A stretch of DNA of 64,000 nucleotides from Adlercreutzia murintestinalis (GTDB lineage Bacteria > Actinomycetota > Coriobacteriia > Coriobacteriales > Eggerthellaceae): NCBI RefSeq assembly GCF_943192905.1, contig NZ_CALPCC010000013.1, forward strand, positions 1 through 64,000, in the 5' to 3' direction. Below the pieces are notes generated by a model, which worked only from the letters and a program-made list of their open reading frames with translations, was not told the origin of the DNA and ran no database searches. Within the stretch, counting starts at the first letter, position 1. Each line of letters begins with the position of its first letter. Below, piece after piece: positions 43,770 to 52,843 of the stretch. A program made the translations under genes and the position numbers.

Positions 43770-45960
43770 TTGAGCGGTGACTCCGCCGCGGCGTGCGGCT
43801 GCCTTGACCAGGACGAGGCTTGGCATCGTTTGCACGAGTGCGCTCACCGCCGTTTTTGCCCGCACCCGCTGGCGCATCCGGCTTATCCAGACGATCGAGC
43901 GATATCTTGCCCGTCTTCGGGTCAACCTCGAGCACCTGCACCTTCACCGTGTCACCCAAGGAGAGCACATCTTCCACATGTGCCACACGCCCATTCGCCA
44001 CACGCGAGATATGCAGCAAGCCATCCTTGCTCGCCGTCAGCTTCACGAAGGCGCCGAAATCTTTGATGCCCACAACCTCGCCATCGTAGATCTCGCCTGC
44101 TTCAGGCTCTTTCACGATATCGAGGATCATAGCCTTCGCGGTATCCCCTGCCGCACGATCGACCGCACCGATATGAATGGTGCCGTCCTCTTGGATATCG
44201 ATGGAAGCGCCCGTTTCATCCTGAATACCGCGCACGACCTTGCCGCCGCTGCCGATAACGTCGCGGATCTTATCCACGGGGATCACGATGGTCTCGATGC
44301 GCGGCACCGTGTCGCGCACTTCCTGGCGCGGCTCGGAGATCGTCTGGAGCATGGCATCCAAGATGAAGGCGCGGCCCTCGCGAGCCTGCGTGAGCGCGCG
44401 CGAGAGGATGTCCACGGAAAGACCTTTGGCCTTGTTGTCCATTTGCAGCGCCGTGATACCGCGCTCGGTTCCGCACACCTTGAAGTCCATATCGCCCAAG
44501 AAGTCCTCAAGCCCTTGGATATCGGTCAGGATGACCGTTTGGTCGCCCTCCTTGATGAGCCCCATGGCAACGCCTGAAACAGGTGCTTTGATGGGCACGC
44601 CCGCATCCATCAGCGCGAGCGTAGAACCACAGGTGGATGCCATGGACGACGATCCGTTCGATTCCAGGATCTCCGAGACGACGCGAATGGCGTAGGGGAA
44701 CTCTTCTTCGTTGGGAAGCACCGGCAAAAGCGCGCGCTCGGCAAGCGCACCATGGCCGATCTCGCGGCGCTTCGGAGCGCCCATGCGTCCCGTCTCGCCG
44801 GTGGAATACGGCGGGAAATTGTACTGATGCATGTAGCGCTTATGGTCGGCCGGGTCGATGGTGTCAAGCCGCTGCCATTCGTTGAGCATGCCGAGCGTAC
44901 AGACCGACAAAGCCTGGGTCTGACCGCGCTGGAACAATCCCGAGCCATGCACGCGAGGCAAATACCCCGGCACGATGTGAAGCGGACGGATCTCGTCGGC
45001 CGCACGACCATCGGCGCGCTCCCCGGTCTCGATGATCATCGTACGCATGGCATGTTTTTCGAGCGATTTCAGAGCCGCGGCAATATCGCTTGCCCACGCA
45101 AGACGCTCTTCCTCGGAGAAGCTCTCTTCCTTGATCGTTTCCTTCAAAAGCTCGACTTTGGCCATGCGCGCCTGCTTATCAGCGTCTTTCAGGCACGCCT
45201 CCATCTCCGCGCCATATGCCGATACGCGCTCAGCGATGACCGGGTCAGGCTCGTGGATGGTGTATTCCATCGGTACGGGGTTCGCCCGAGCGATGAAGGC
45301 GGCTTGCCGCTCGCAGAACTTGCCGATGGCTTCCTGCGCAAACGTCATGGCCTTGAGCATGTCCTCTTCGGATATCTCATCGGCGCCAGCCTCCACCATG
45401 GAGATGTAATCGGCGGTACCGGCCACCGTCAACTCCAGGTCGCTGTTCTCCATTTCAGCGTACGTTGGGTTCACGATGAACTCGCCCGTATCGCGATCGC
45501 GCCCGATGCGCACGGCAGCGGCAGGACCATCGAAGGGAGCGCCTCCCACCAACAGCGCCGCGCTCGCACCACCGACCGAGATGCAGTCGGGCGGGTTTTC
45601 CCCGTCCACCACGAACGTCGTGGCAACGATGTGCACCTCGTTCTTATAACCATCCGGGAAACCCGGGCGGATCGGACGATCGATCATGCGCGCGATCAGC
45701 GTACCCTTGTCAGAGGGTTTCGCCTCACGTTTGAGGTAGCCACCCGGAATGCGGCCGACCGCATACATCTTCTCCATGAAATCGACCGTCAGCGGAAAGA
45801 AATCATAGTCTTTCTGCTGCTTGGAGACCACAGCGGTCACCAACACGCTGGTCTCTCCGCAGGTGGCCAGCACCGCGCCGGTTGCCTGCTTGGCCAACTC
45901 CCCGGTCTCCAAGCGGTACTGCTTTCCGTACAGTTCAAACTCTTCTACGATCTTCGTCAT
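43762..45960 (-). CDS. pnp: Polyribonucleotide nucleotidyltransferase
   Basis: Phosphate-dependent 3' exoribonuclease, 732 residues. It has two RNase PH domains, a KH domain (IPVDKIRDVIGSGGKVVRGIQDETG) and an S1 domain (GEIYDGEVVGIKDFGAFVKL), and ends in a Gly/Arg/Lys-rich tail. It follows rpsO, the classical gene pair. A strong hairpin in the rpsO-pnp gap may be a processing or autoregulation site. Confidence 0.97.
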   Translation of the reverse strand: MTKIVEEFELYGKQYRLETGELAKQATGAVLATCGETSVLVTAVVSKQQKDYDFFPLTVDFMEKMYAVGRIPGGYLKREAKPSDKGTLIARMIDRPIRPGFPDGYKNEVHIVATTFVVDGENPPDCISVGGASAALLVGGAPFDGPAAAVRIGRDRDTGEFIVNPTYAEMENSDLELTVAGTADYISMVEAGADEISEEDMLKAMTFAQEAIGKFCERQAAFIARANPVPMEYTIHEPDPVIAERVSAYGAEMEACLKDADKQARMAKVELLKETIKEESFSEEERLAWASDIAAALKSLEKHAMRTMIIETGERADGRAADEIRPLHIVPGYLPRVHGSGLFQRGQTQALSVCTLGMLNEWQRLDTIDPADHKRYMHQYNFPPYSTGETGRMGAPKRREIGHGALAERALLPVLPNEEEFPYAIRVVSEILESNGSSSMASTCGSTLALMDAGVPIKAPVSGVAMGLIKEGDQTVILTDIQGLEDFLGDMDFKVCGTERGITALQMDNKAKGLSVDILSRALTQAREGRAFILDAMLQTISEPRQEVRDTVPRIETIVIPVDKIRDVIGSGGKVVRGIQDETGASIDIQEDGTIHIGAVDRAAGDTAKAMILDIVKEPEAGEIYDGEVVGIKDFGAFVKLTASKDGLLHISRVANGRVAHVEDVLSLGDTVKVQVLEVDPKTGKISLDRLDKPDAPAGAGKNGGERTRANDAKPRPGQGSRTPRRSHRSND

Positions 45961-46038
45961 CTTCTCTTCGTTCCTTCTGTTACCTCAGCGGCCCCATTGC
46001 CGCCTTCACCTCATATGGCATACCTGCCGCTATTGCAA

Positions 46039-46062
46039 CGGGACCCGCACCTGCGGGTCCCG
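46039..46062 (-). terminator. Hairpin between rpsO and pnp
   Basis: An 11-bp GC-rich stem (CGGGACCCGCA / TGCGGGTCCCG) closes a 2-nt apex, starting 7 bases downstream of the rpsO stop on the minus strand. No clear U run follows, so partial termination or RNA processing is more likely than full termination. In other bacteria this gap carries a terminator and an RNase III site that control pnp. Confidence 0.6.
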
Positions 46063-46068
46063 ATCCTG

Positions 46069-46356
46069 CTAGATGTTATCGCGGATGCCGAGCTTCTTGA
46101 TCAAGGCGCGGTACTCGTCGATATCGCGGCTCTTGATGTACTTCAGAAGGCCACGCCGTTTACCGATCAGCTGCATGAGGCCGCGACGCGTATGATTGTC
46201 CTTCTTGTGCACCTTCAGATGCTCGGTGAGGTTGCGAATGCGCTCCGTCAGGATCGCGACCTGCACCTCGGCGCTGCCAGAATCAGCTTCGCCCTTTCCG
46301 AACTCCTTGATCAACTCTGCGGTCTTGTCCTTGCTGATGCTGAACTTATTAGACAT
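46069..46356 (-). CDS. rpsO: 30S ribosomal protein S15
   Basis: Primary 16S-binding protein of the central domain, 95 residues. The ATG at 46356 has an AAAGGTGG site. It contains the S15 core ([24 protein letters not shown], shown here only in part by its key residues HKKD and H-x-RRG) and the ending [11 protein letters not shown]. It is slightly longer than the usual 89 residues because of a few extra N-terminal residues. It leads pnp. Confidence 0.97.
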   Translation of the reverse strand: MSNKFSISKDKTAELIKEFGKGEADSGSAEVQVAILTERIRNLTEHLKVHKKDNHTRRGLMQLIGKRRGLLKYIKSRDIDEYRALIKKLGIRDNI

Positions 46357-46506
46357 CCTGTCCACCTTTCATCTCATGCCGTAGCGGCAACTCTTCCCCG
46401 TTCGTCTCTGGGCGGACAAGCGGTGGTCGCATGAAAGCCAAGGGACGAATGCACTGTGAATACACAGCCTGTCAATGATAGCGCATCTACCCTGCCGATA
46501 CAATGA

Positions 46507-47280
46507 TCACCATGCGATGCCCGCATTGCCATCCAAGAGAAAATCGAGCGAGCGAATGCGCGACCCTACATGGAATCGGCTCCAATCGCGGCAGAGCTCG
46601 AGCACAGCCCGGGCACGCATCCCCTGATCTCCCGCCGCGACAATCGCATCGAAGGTCGCTCGTAAAAGCGCTGATGCTACCTGCACCGTTGCCGTATCAA
46701 CAGGCCATGCGCTTACCGTATCAGCGCACGACACGCAAACCGAGCCTCCCTCTTCAACCGAAAAAGGCGTTCGAGACGCATCAGCGTTGAGGGGGCCTCC
46801 GCAAACCGCACAGTGCGAAAGCTGTGGTGCTACACCAGTGAAGGCGAAGAGCTTCAAAAGCACTGCTGCCGTGCACGAGAACACGACGGCTCCCTGCGCT
46901 CGATCGAGCGTCCGAAAGGCCGCCTCGATCATGTCGAAGAGGCGCGCATGCGGCAGATCGACCTGCGTCACACGCTCACAGAGCTCTGCGATGCATGCTG
47001 CGCATGCCGCTTTTTCCACGTCGCTGCGAAACGAGGGATACGACGCAGAGAGACGCGCTTCCTTCACAGTGTCAAGATTGCGACCGACCGAGCACAGCAC
47101 ATCCACCGTATTGGCGATCTCGATCTTGCCAGCCAGAGCGCCCCCCGGCTTGCGAGCACCCTTCGCCACCGCGCGCATCTGACTGCCATCGGAAGCCAGG
47201 AAGGTCACGATGAGGTCCATCTCCCCAAGCTTGGTCTTGCGCACTACGATGCCGCGCGCACGGTAGGTGGGATGTGCCAC
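46507..47280 (-). CDS. recO: DNA repair protein RecO
   Basis: Recombination mediator that loads RecA with RecR, 257 residues. It has an N-terminal OB fold (RARGIVVRKTKLGEMDLIV) and a helical part with a four-cysteine zinc site (CAVCGG...CVSC). It lies 4 bases after the PASTA-protein gene on the minus strand. era-recO is a common pair, here split by the PASTA gene. Confidence 0.93.
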   Translation of the reverse strand: MAHPTYRARGIVVRKTKLGEMDLIVTFLASDGSQMRAVAKGARKPGGALAGKIEIANTVDVLCSVGRNLDTVKEARLSASYPSFRSDVEKAACAACIAELCERVTQVDLPHARLFDMIEAAFRTLDRAQGAVVFSCTAAVLLKLFAFTGVAPQLSHCAVCGGPLNADASRTPFSVEEGGSVCVSCADTVSAWPVDTATVQVASALLRATFDAIVAAGDQGMRARAVLELCRDWSRFHVGSRIRSLDFLLDGNAGIAW

Positions 47281-47284
47281 GGTG

Positions 47285-48727
47285 CTATCCGCCCTGCTTG
47301 AGCGGAGGCTCTACCGAAGCGATCTGGTTGCTCTCCGTCCAGGTCATGGTTCCGTTGACGGTTTGATAGTTGCCGTAACGGGTCTCGGTCTGCGTGCCGA
47401 ACCACGTGACGGTTTGAATGGGGCGCACTGTGATGGAGAACGCGCAGCTATTGCCGCCCTCGTAGGCGACCTCTCCCACCTTGCTCATCTCGTAGAGTTG
47501 ACCGTCCATGGTGAGCGTGGGCGAGTCGGCGAAGAACTGGCGCGTCAGCTCAACCAGTTCAACGGAGCGGTTGTGCGCGATGGAGAGCGCTACCGTTGAC
47601 CCGGAAGCCAACACCGTGCCCGCAGCTGGATCGGTCTTGACCGCCGTGCCTTCAGGAGCGTCTTCGGTGTTGTAGCGCTGCACATTGACCGAATACCCTT
47701 CAGCCTCGAGCGCATCGACTGCTTCCTCTTGGCTCTTTCCGGTTACATCAGGCACGCGAAACGGTTCTGCTACCTCAAGCGTTATGAGCGCATCGGCACG
47801 TGAGCGTGTGAGCGCCGCCGGGGTCACCGTAAGCACCGTATCGGCCGGTTCGTTCGATTTGGCGCGCGTCACCTCAATGTTGGTGAATCCATTCTCCCCG
47901 AGAAGCCCTTGGGCCTCTTCGAGCGGCTTGCCCACCACCTCTGGGATCACGCGCGCGATGGAGATGCGCACCGTCACCGTAGCGCCTTCTGCCATGCGCG
48001 ACCCTGCGGCGGGATCGGTGGAGAGCACGATGCCCTCCACTTCATCGGAGACCACCTCTTCCACCTTCACGCGAAACCCCGCCTCCTGGATCATGTAGGT
48101 AGCATCCATCTGCGACATGCCGATGACGTTGGGTACGGATCGACCACCCAGAACATGCGCTCCTGCCGTGATAGCGATGATGATGGCGGCGATCAGGCAT
48201 GCGATGAGCGCGAATATGATCGCTTTGCGCTTTGAGAAGCGTCGACGTTTGGCATGATGGGTTGCAAGGGCGCTCTCATCCGCTACGCGGTAACCGCCCG
48301 CATGCTCCTGCTCGACGGGCATTGCTTCGACTGGCACTGCCTCAGCAGCCTCATCCTTCTGCTCGAGCACCTCGAGCGGCTCGGTGACCACATCGGCGGT
48401 ATTGCGCCCCGCCTCATCAATGACCGGAAGATAGACCGGCTCTTTGACGACGGCAGAAGCCGCAGCTTCATCCTCGTCATCGTCTGCATCGGGCAGCTCG
48501 ATCGTAGGTGCGCTACTTACCGTGACCGGGCGCAAAAGCCCCAGGTCGATCTCGTCATCCTCTTCCTCGAATGGATCGGGCACCGGATCGAACGGCTCAG
48601 GCGCCAACACCTCGCGAACAGGCGCGCGCATGCCCACCACCGGATCGACGGTGGGCAATTCGTAGCCACAACCGTCGCAAAAACGGGCGCTCTCCCGATT
48701 GGGGGTTTGGCAATTCGGACAGATCAT
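47285..48727 (-). CDS. Zinc-ribbon membrane protein with three PASTA domains
   Basis: A protein of 480 residues. Residues 3-20 form a zinc ribbon (CPNC...CDGC). An acidic, Pro-rich cytoplasmic region follows, then a basic stop-transfer (KRRRFSKRK) and a transmembrane helix at about 169-192. Three PASTA repeats fill about 196-395; each opens with a VPNVIG-, IPEVVG- or VPDVTG-like motif. About 85 further residues have no known domain. PASTA domains bind peptidoglycan or muropeptides and usually sit on Ser/Thr kinases or PBPs, but no kinase or transpeptidase is present here. The protein may sense or bind wall material. Confidence 0.85.
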   Translation of the reverse strand: MICPNCQTPNRESARFCDGCGYELPTVDPVVGMRAPVREVLAPEPFDPVPDPFEEEDDEIDLGLLRPVTVSSAPTIELPDADDDEDEAAASAVVKEPVYLPVIDEAGRNTADVVTEPLEVLEQKDEAAEAVPVEAMPVEQEHAGGYRVADESALATHHAKRRRFSKRKAIIFALIACLIAAIIIAITAGAHVLGGRSVPNVIGMSQMDATYMIQEAGFRVKVEEVVSDEVEGIVLSTDPAAGSRMAEGATVTVRISIARVIPEVVGKPLEEAQGLLGENGFTNIEVTRAKSNEPADTVLTVTPAALTRSRADALITLEVAEPFRVPDVTGKSQEEAVDALEAEGYSVNVQRYNTEDAPEGTAVKTDPAAGTVLASGSTVALSIAHNRSVELVELTRQFFADSPTLTMDGQLYEMSKVGEVAYEGGNSCAFSITVRPIQTVTWFGTQTETRYGNYQTVNGTMTWTESNQIASVEPPLKQGG

Positions 48728-48813
48728 CTACGCATGCTCCATATATCGTGTATTCGCGCAATGGGTTGAACCGGGTTCATTCTATACGAGCGCGCACCTC
48801 TCGACCAGCGCGA

Positions 48814-49764
48814 TCACTCTCCATAACCGAATCGTCGAATCTGATTGGCATCGCGTCGCCAATCTTTCTTGCATTTCACGGAAAGATCGAGGAATACCCG
48901 GCATCCTAAAAGCTGCTCGAGGTCGCAGCGCGCCTCGATGCCCACCTGACGAACAGCTCGGCCGCCCTGCCCGATGATGATGCCTTTCTGGCTCTCACGC
49001 TCAACGTAGATAACGGCGAAGATGCGCATGAGGTCTTTCTTGCGCACGTACTCCATCTGCTCCACGCCCACCCCGATGGCATGCGGCACCTCATCACGAT
49101 AGTTCAGAAGCACCTTCTCGCGAATGAACTCCGCCACCATCACTTCCTCGGAAAGGTCGGTATCCATATCATCGGGAAACCACTTCGGACCAGCAGGAAG
49201 ATGCCCTGCCACCAGATCGATGAAGGCGGCGACGCCCGTTCCTTCTTGCGCGGACAGCGAGGTGATGGCATCCCAATCGGCGAGCGAGCGAGCCGCTTCC
49301 AGCTGATGGCGCACCTGTTCCGGAGTTGCTCGGTCGGTCTTGGTCAGCACGCACACCTTCGCGCCACGCGCCTCGCGCACGCGCGCTGCTACCCATTCAT
49401 CACCGCGCCCGATGGGCTTGGTCGTATCCACGAGCAGGGCCACGACATCCACGTCCCCGATGGCGTTTTCCGCTGAAACATTCAATTCCTCGCCGAGCGC
49501 ATCATGGGGTTTATGAATGCCCGGCGTATCAACGATGACCAACTGGAAGTCTTCCGTGGTGAGCGCGGCGCGAAAACGATGACGCGTGGTCTGCGCCGTG
49601 TTGGAGGTGATGGCAATCTTCTTGCCCATCATGGCATTGAGCAGCGTTGATTTGCCCGCATTTGGACGTCCAACGAGAGCCACGAAGCCAGACTTGAAGC
49701 CCTGAGGCGATACGGCGCCGACACCACCCATGGGGTTCTCAGCGAAAAAAGCATCCAGATCCAT
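48814..49764 (-). CDS. era: GTPase Era
   Basis: 16S rRNA-binding GTPase needed for 30S maturation, 316 residues. It has G1 GRPNAGKST, the switch (SNTAQTTRHR), G3 DTPGIH, G4 TKTD and a C-terminal KH domain (KGIIIGQGGRAVRQVG). About 20 residues precede the usual start and are not conserved. It is 9 bases after the diacylglycerol kinase gene. Confidence 0.95.
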   Translation of the reverse strand: MDLDAFFAENPMGGVGAVSPQGFKSGFVALVGRPNAGKSTLLNAMMGKKIAITSNTAQTTRHRFRAALTTEDFQLVIVDTPGIHKPHDALGEELNVSAENAIGDVDVVALLVDTTKPIGRGDEWVAARVREARGAKVCVLTKTDRATPEQVRHQLEAARSLADWDAITSLSAQEGTGVAAFIDLVAGHLPAGPKWFPDDMDTDLSEEVMVAEFIREKVLLNYRDEVPHAIGVGVEQMEYVRKKDLMRIFAVIYVERESQKGIIIGQGGRAVRQVGIEARCDLEQLLGCRVFLDLSVKCKKDWRRDANQIRRFGYGE

Positions 49765-49772
49765 GAGCCAAA

Positions 49773-50213
49773 CTATCCTATCAACGAGACGACAAGGTCA
49801 ACGATGCGCGGAAGATAGATGATGGCCGCCACGACGAGCGAGCCGATCGCGGCGATATAGACAGCTCCTGCAGCGCAATCCTTCGCGCGCATGGCGAGCG
49901 CGCTCCATTCGGGAGAGACCATATCGACCACCGATTCGATAGCGGTGTTCACCACCTCTAACGCCATGACCACCATGATGCATCCCACGATAGCAAGCCA
50001 CGCTGCCTCCGAGACGCGCAAAGCGAATCCCAGCACCACCGCCACAACCGCGCATGCCGCGTGTATCTTGAGATTGCGCTGAGTAGCGAAGGCGTAGCGG
50101 ATACCGTTGCCTGCGCAACGAAACGCACATACCAGCGGAAACGGTGACGGATCGCCCGCATGGCGGACCAGCGAGCCGATATCGCAGCCGCGATCCTCGC
50201 GATCGCCCATCAT
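49773..50213 (-). CDS. dgkA: Diacylglycerol/undecaprenol kinase
   Basis: Small membrane kinase, 146 residues, three transmembrane helices. It carries the family signature E-x-V-N-T-A-I-E (ALEVVNTAIESVVD) and an earlier conserved RNLKIH. In Gram-positives this family mainly phosphorylates undecaprenol to feed lipid-carrier recycling. The start ATGATG overlaps the ybeY stop, indicating coupling. About 25 residues before the first membrane helix are poorly conserved. Confidence 0.9.
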   Translation of the reverse strand: MMGDREDRGCDIGSLVRHAGDPSPFPLVCAFRCAGNGIRYAFATQRNLKIHAACAVVAVVLGFALRVSEAAWLAIVGCIMVVMALEVVNTAIESVVDMVSPEWSALAMRAKDCAAGAVYIAAIGSLVVAAIIYLPRIVDLVVSLIG

Positions 50214-50686
50214 GACCGCCCCTCTCCCGCGCGCCAATCCGCAAGCAGCGCTTCCTCGCGCGCTTCCATGATGCGGGCTTCGTCCTCGACCAGATGATCG
50301 TATCCGCACAGATGCAGCAAACCATGAACCAACAGCAGCTCGATCTCTTGAGCGAAGGTCTGCCCATATTCCGCCGCTTGGCGCTCGGCCACATCGGGGG
50401 CGATGATCACATCGCCCAGCTCGCACACAGGCACCTGCGCACCTATCTGATCGGCGGGAACATCCTGCGGTATCGCATCGCACTCAAACGACAGCACATC
50501 GGTCGGGCCCGTCTTGCCGCGGTAGCGCTCATTAAGCTGCGCCATGACCGCATCATCGATGAAGCTCAGCGAAACCTCTGTGGTGCACGGCGCACCCTCT
50601 GCGGCGAGCACGCGCTCGGCGAGCACGGCAAGCGGCAGACGCTCAAGTTCCTCTCTACGATGGTCGTAGGAGATCAAGATATTCAC
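50210..50686 (-). CDS. ybeY: Endoribonuclease YbeY
   Basis: Metal-dependent RNase for 16S rRNA 3' maturation and ribosome quality control, 158 residues. It has the zinc motif HGLLHLCGYDH and R-x-K-x-x-PTDVLSFE. It starts at a GTG overlapping the phoH stop (GTGA). phoH-ybeY-dgkA-era is a conserved order. Confidence 0.95.
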   Translation of the reverse strand: MNILISYDHRREELERLPLAVLAERVLAAEGAPCTTEVSLSFIDDAVMAQLNERYRGKTGPTDVLSFECDAIPQDVPADQIGAQVPVCELGDVIIAPDVAERQAAEYGQTFAQEIELLLVHGLLHLCGYDHLVEDEARIMEAREEALLADWRAGEGRS

Positions 50687-51639
50687 AAGACGCCTCCTGC
50701 CCGATCATAGGCAGCCACGATAGCAGCCACGAGGCGATGACGTATCACATCCTTACCTGAAAAGCGGCAAAAAGCGATGTCGTCTATACCGTCAAGCACC
50801 GCGCATGCCTGTTCAAGACCGGTCGCGCCTCGCGGCAGGTCGGTTTGCGAACCATCACCGGTGATGATCATCTTCGAGCCGAAGCCCAAGCGCGTTAAAA
50901 ACATCTTCATCTGCTCGGGCGTGGCGTTTTGCGCTTCATCTAAGATGACAAAGCTATCGTTGAGCGTGCGTCCGCGCATGAACGCAAGGGGCGCGATCTC
51001 GATGACGCCAGCCTCGAGCAAACTGGTTGCCCGCTCAGGCTCCATCATGTCAAAAAGAGCATCGTAGAGCGGACGGATGTAGGGATCCACCTTCTCGGTC
51101 AGCGTCCCCGGTAGAAAGCCAAGGTTCTCACCAGCCTCCACGATAGGACGCGAAAGGACGAGACGACTTTGCTCTCCCCGCTCGAGCGCCGAGAGCGCCA
51201 TGGCCATGGCAAGATAGGTTTTGCCCGTTCCCGCCGGTCCGAGACCGAAGGTGATGGTATGAGCACGAATGGCGTCCACGTACCGCTTCTGCCCTGCTGT
51301 TTTCGGGCGGATCGCACGCCCCTTGAAGGCGAGCACCACATCATCGCGCAGATGACGCGGGCTGAACTCATCGGTGCGCAGCATCTCAAGAGCGCGTCTG
51401 AGCTGCTGGGCATCAGCTGGCTCGCCCATGCGCGCACGTTCCATCAGGTCGTCAAACAGCGTGGTGAGCGATGAGACCTCCACCGGATCGCCTTCGATGC
51501 TGATGGCATCGCCGCGCACGGTGATGCGCGCGTCAAAGGAGTCTTCGATGATGCGCAGGAACTCATCGGAAGGACCAGTGATAGCCACGGGATCGATCGT
51601 GGCGGGTATATGCAGGGTTGTCAGCGTGGTTTCCGGCAT
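50683..51639 (-). CDS. phoH: PhoH family ATPase
   Basis: Predicted RNA-associated ATPase, 318 residues from the ATG at 51639. It has Walker A GPAGTGKTY, Walker B FVILDEAQN and the ITGDGSQTDLP motif. The upstream part of the frame lies in mtaB and is not used. It neighbours ybeY, with which PhoH is often linked. Confidence 0.93.
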   Translation of the reverse strand: MPETTLTTLHIPATIDPVAITGPSDEFLRIIEDSFDARITVRGDAISIEGDPVEVSSLTTLFDDLMERARMGEPADAQQLRRALEMLRTDEFSPRHLRDDVVLAFKGRAIRPKTAGQKRYVDAIRAHTITFGLGPAGTGKTYLAMAMALSALERGEQSRLVLSRPIVEAGENLGFLPGTLTEKVDPYIRPLYDALFDMMEPERATSLLEAGVIEIAPLAFMRGRTLNDSFVILDEAQNATPEQMKMFLTRLGFGSKMIITGDGSQTDLPRGATGLEQACAVLDGIDDIAFCRFSGKDVIRHRLVAAIVAAYDRAGGVL

Positions 51640-51643
51640 AGGC

Positions 51644-52843
51644 CTATTGTACCCCGAAACAGTACTCGACCATAGAACCCACCGGTATGCGAGGGTCGAT
51701 CGCGACCTCGTGGTAACTCTCGGTGCAACCGTGCCCCAGCTCTTCCACCACAACCATCTCGTGCGTGCCGGCGCGCCGCGCGCGATCCGCACGGCGCAAC
51801 TCATCAGAGAGCTGCCTGAGCGCACGAGCGCGCGCGATGCGCATGTCGGGTGGAACCTGATCGCGTCGGGTAGCAGCTGGGGTGCCCGTACGGACAGAAT
51901 ATGGAAAGACGTGCATCTTCGAGAATGCGCAGCGCTGTGCCAGCGCAAGGGTTTGCTGGAAGTCCTCTTCGGTCTCTCCGGGAAAACCCGCGATGACATC
52001 GGTGGTCAAACTGAGCGCGGGAACACGTGTGCGAATACGATCGACCAGCGCCTCGTAGTCCGCCGCACGGTAGTGGCGCGCCATTTCCCACAACACGCGG
52101 TCGCTTCCCGCTTGCAAGGGCAGATGCAGATGCCGACAAACACGGCCCCGTGCGTCTGCGAGAAGCGCTATGAGATCATCGCTGACATCCTGCGGCTCGA
52201 TGCTCGAAATGCGAAAGCGCACCTGAAAGGATGCTGTCGCAGCAAGCAACCGTTCGAGCAACAACGCAAGATCGGCGCCATCAGATGCGCGATATGAGCC
52301 CAGATTGATGCCGGTCAGCACGATCTCGCTTACCCCCTCTGCGGCAAGCTGGCATGCGCGCTTGATCAGGGAAGAGGCGTCAACGCTGCGGGCCGGTCCG
52401 CGTGCGATGTGTACGATGCAGAACGTGCATGCGTTATCGCATCCATCTTGCGCCTTCAGGCCAACGCGAACTCGACTGGGAATCGCCAAAGTTCGAGAGG
52501 TATCCGCCAGATCGAAATCCACGTACGCCTGAATCGCGTTCACCATTTGATGCTTCGGCACCACCACCACGCGCCCGTCCATATCCGCAAACTCATCTGG
52601 GTCGATAACCGCCGCGCAGCCGGTCACCAGCACCGGCGCATCCGCGCTCTGACGCAGCGCCTTGCGCACCGCTTTGCGCGTCTTCTTTTCAGCCTCTCCG
52701 GTTACCGTGCATGTGTTGACGATGATGAGATCGCTTTCCTGCGGACTTCCCAGATCACACCCCGCCGCAGCCAGCAGAGCCTCGAAACCATCTGACTCAA
52801 CGCGGTTGACCTTGCAACCCAGATTGACGACGCACGCCCTCAC
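51644..52843 (-). CDS. mtaB: tRNA t6A37 methylthiotransferase MtaB
   Basis: Radical-SAM enzyme that turns t6A37 into ms2t6A37 in tRNAs, 399 residues. The GTG at 52843 overlaps the rsmE stop (GTGA). N-terminal cysteines are in NLGCKVNRVES and NTCTVT; the SAM motif is CDNACTFC; and the protein ends in a short TRAM-like region. This length and HIARGPARS context match MtaB/YqeV rather than MiaB or RimO. Confidence 0.93.
   Translation of the reverse strand: MRACVVNLGCKVNRVESDGFEALLAAAGCDLGSPQESDLIIVNTCTVTGEAEKKTRKAVRKALRQSADAPVLVTGCAAVIDPDEFADMDGRVVVVPKHQMVNAIQAYVDFDLADTSRTLAIPSRVRVGLKAQDGCDNACTFCIVHIARGPARSVDASSLIKRACQLAAEGVSEIVLTGINLGSYRASDGADLALLLERLLAATASFQVRFRISSIEPQDVSDDLIALLADARGRVCRHLHLPLQAGSDRVLWEMARHYRAADYEALVDRIRTRVPALSLTTDVIAGFPGETEEDFQQTLALAQRCAFSKMHVFPYSVRTGTPAATRRDQVPPDMRIARARALRQLSDELRRADRARRAGTHEMVVVEELGHGCTESYHEVAIDPRIPVGSMVEYCFGVQ

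Noticed and set aside
42900-44066. 388-codon plus-strand frame opposite dapB/pnp
   Set aside because: No motif; it covers the strongly supported dapB gene and part of pnp.
44752-46434. 560-codon plus-strand frame opposite pnp and rpsO
   Set aside because: It is an antisense shadow crossing two conserved genes and the intergenic hairpin.
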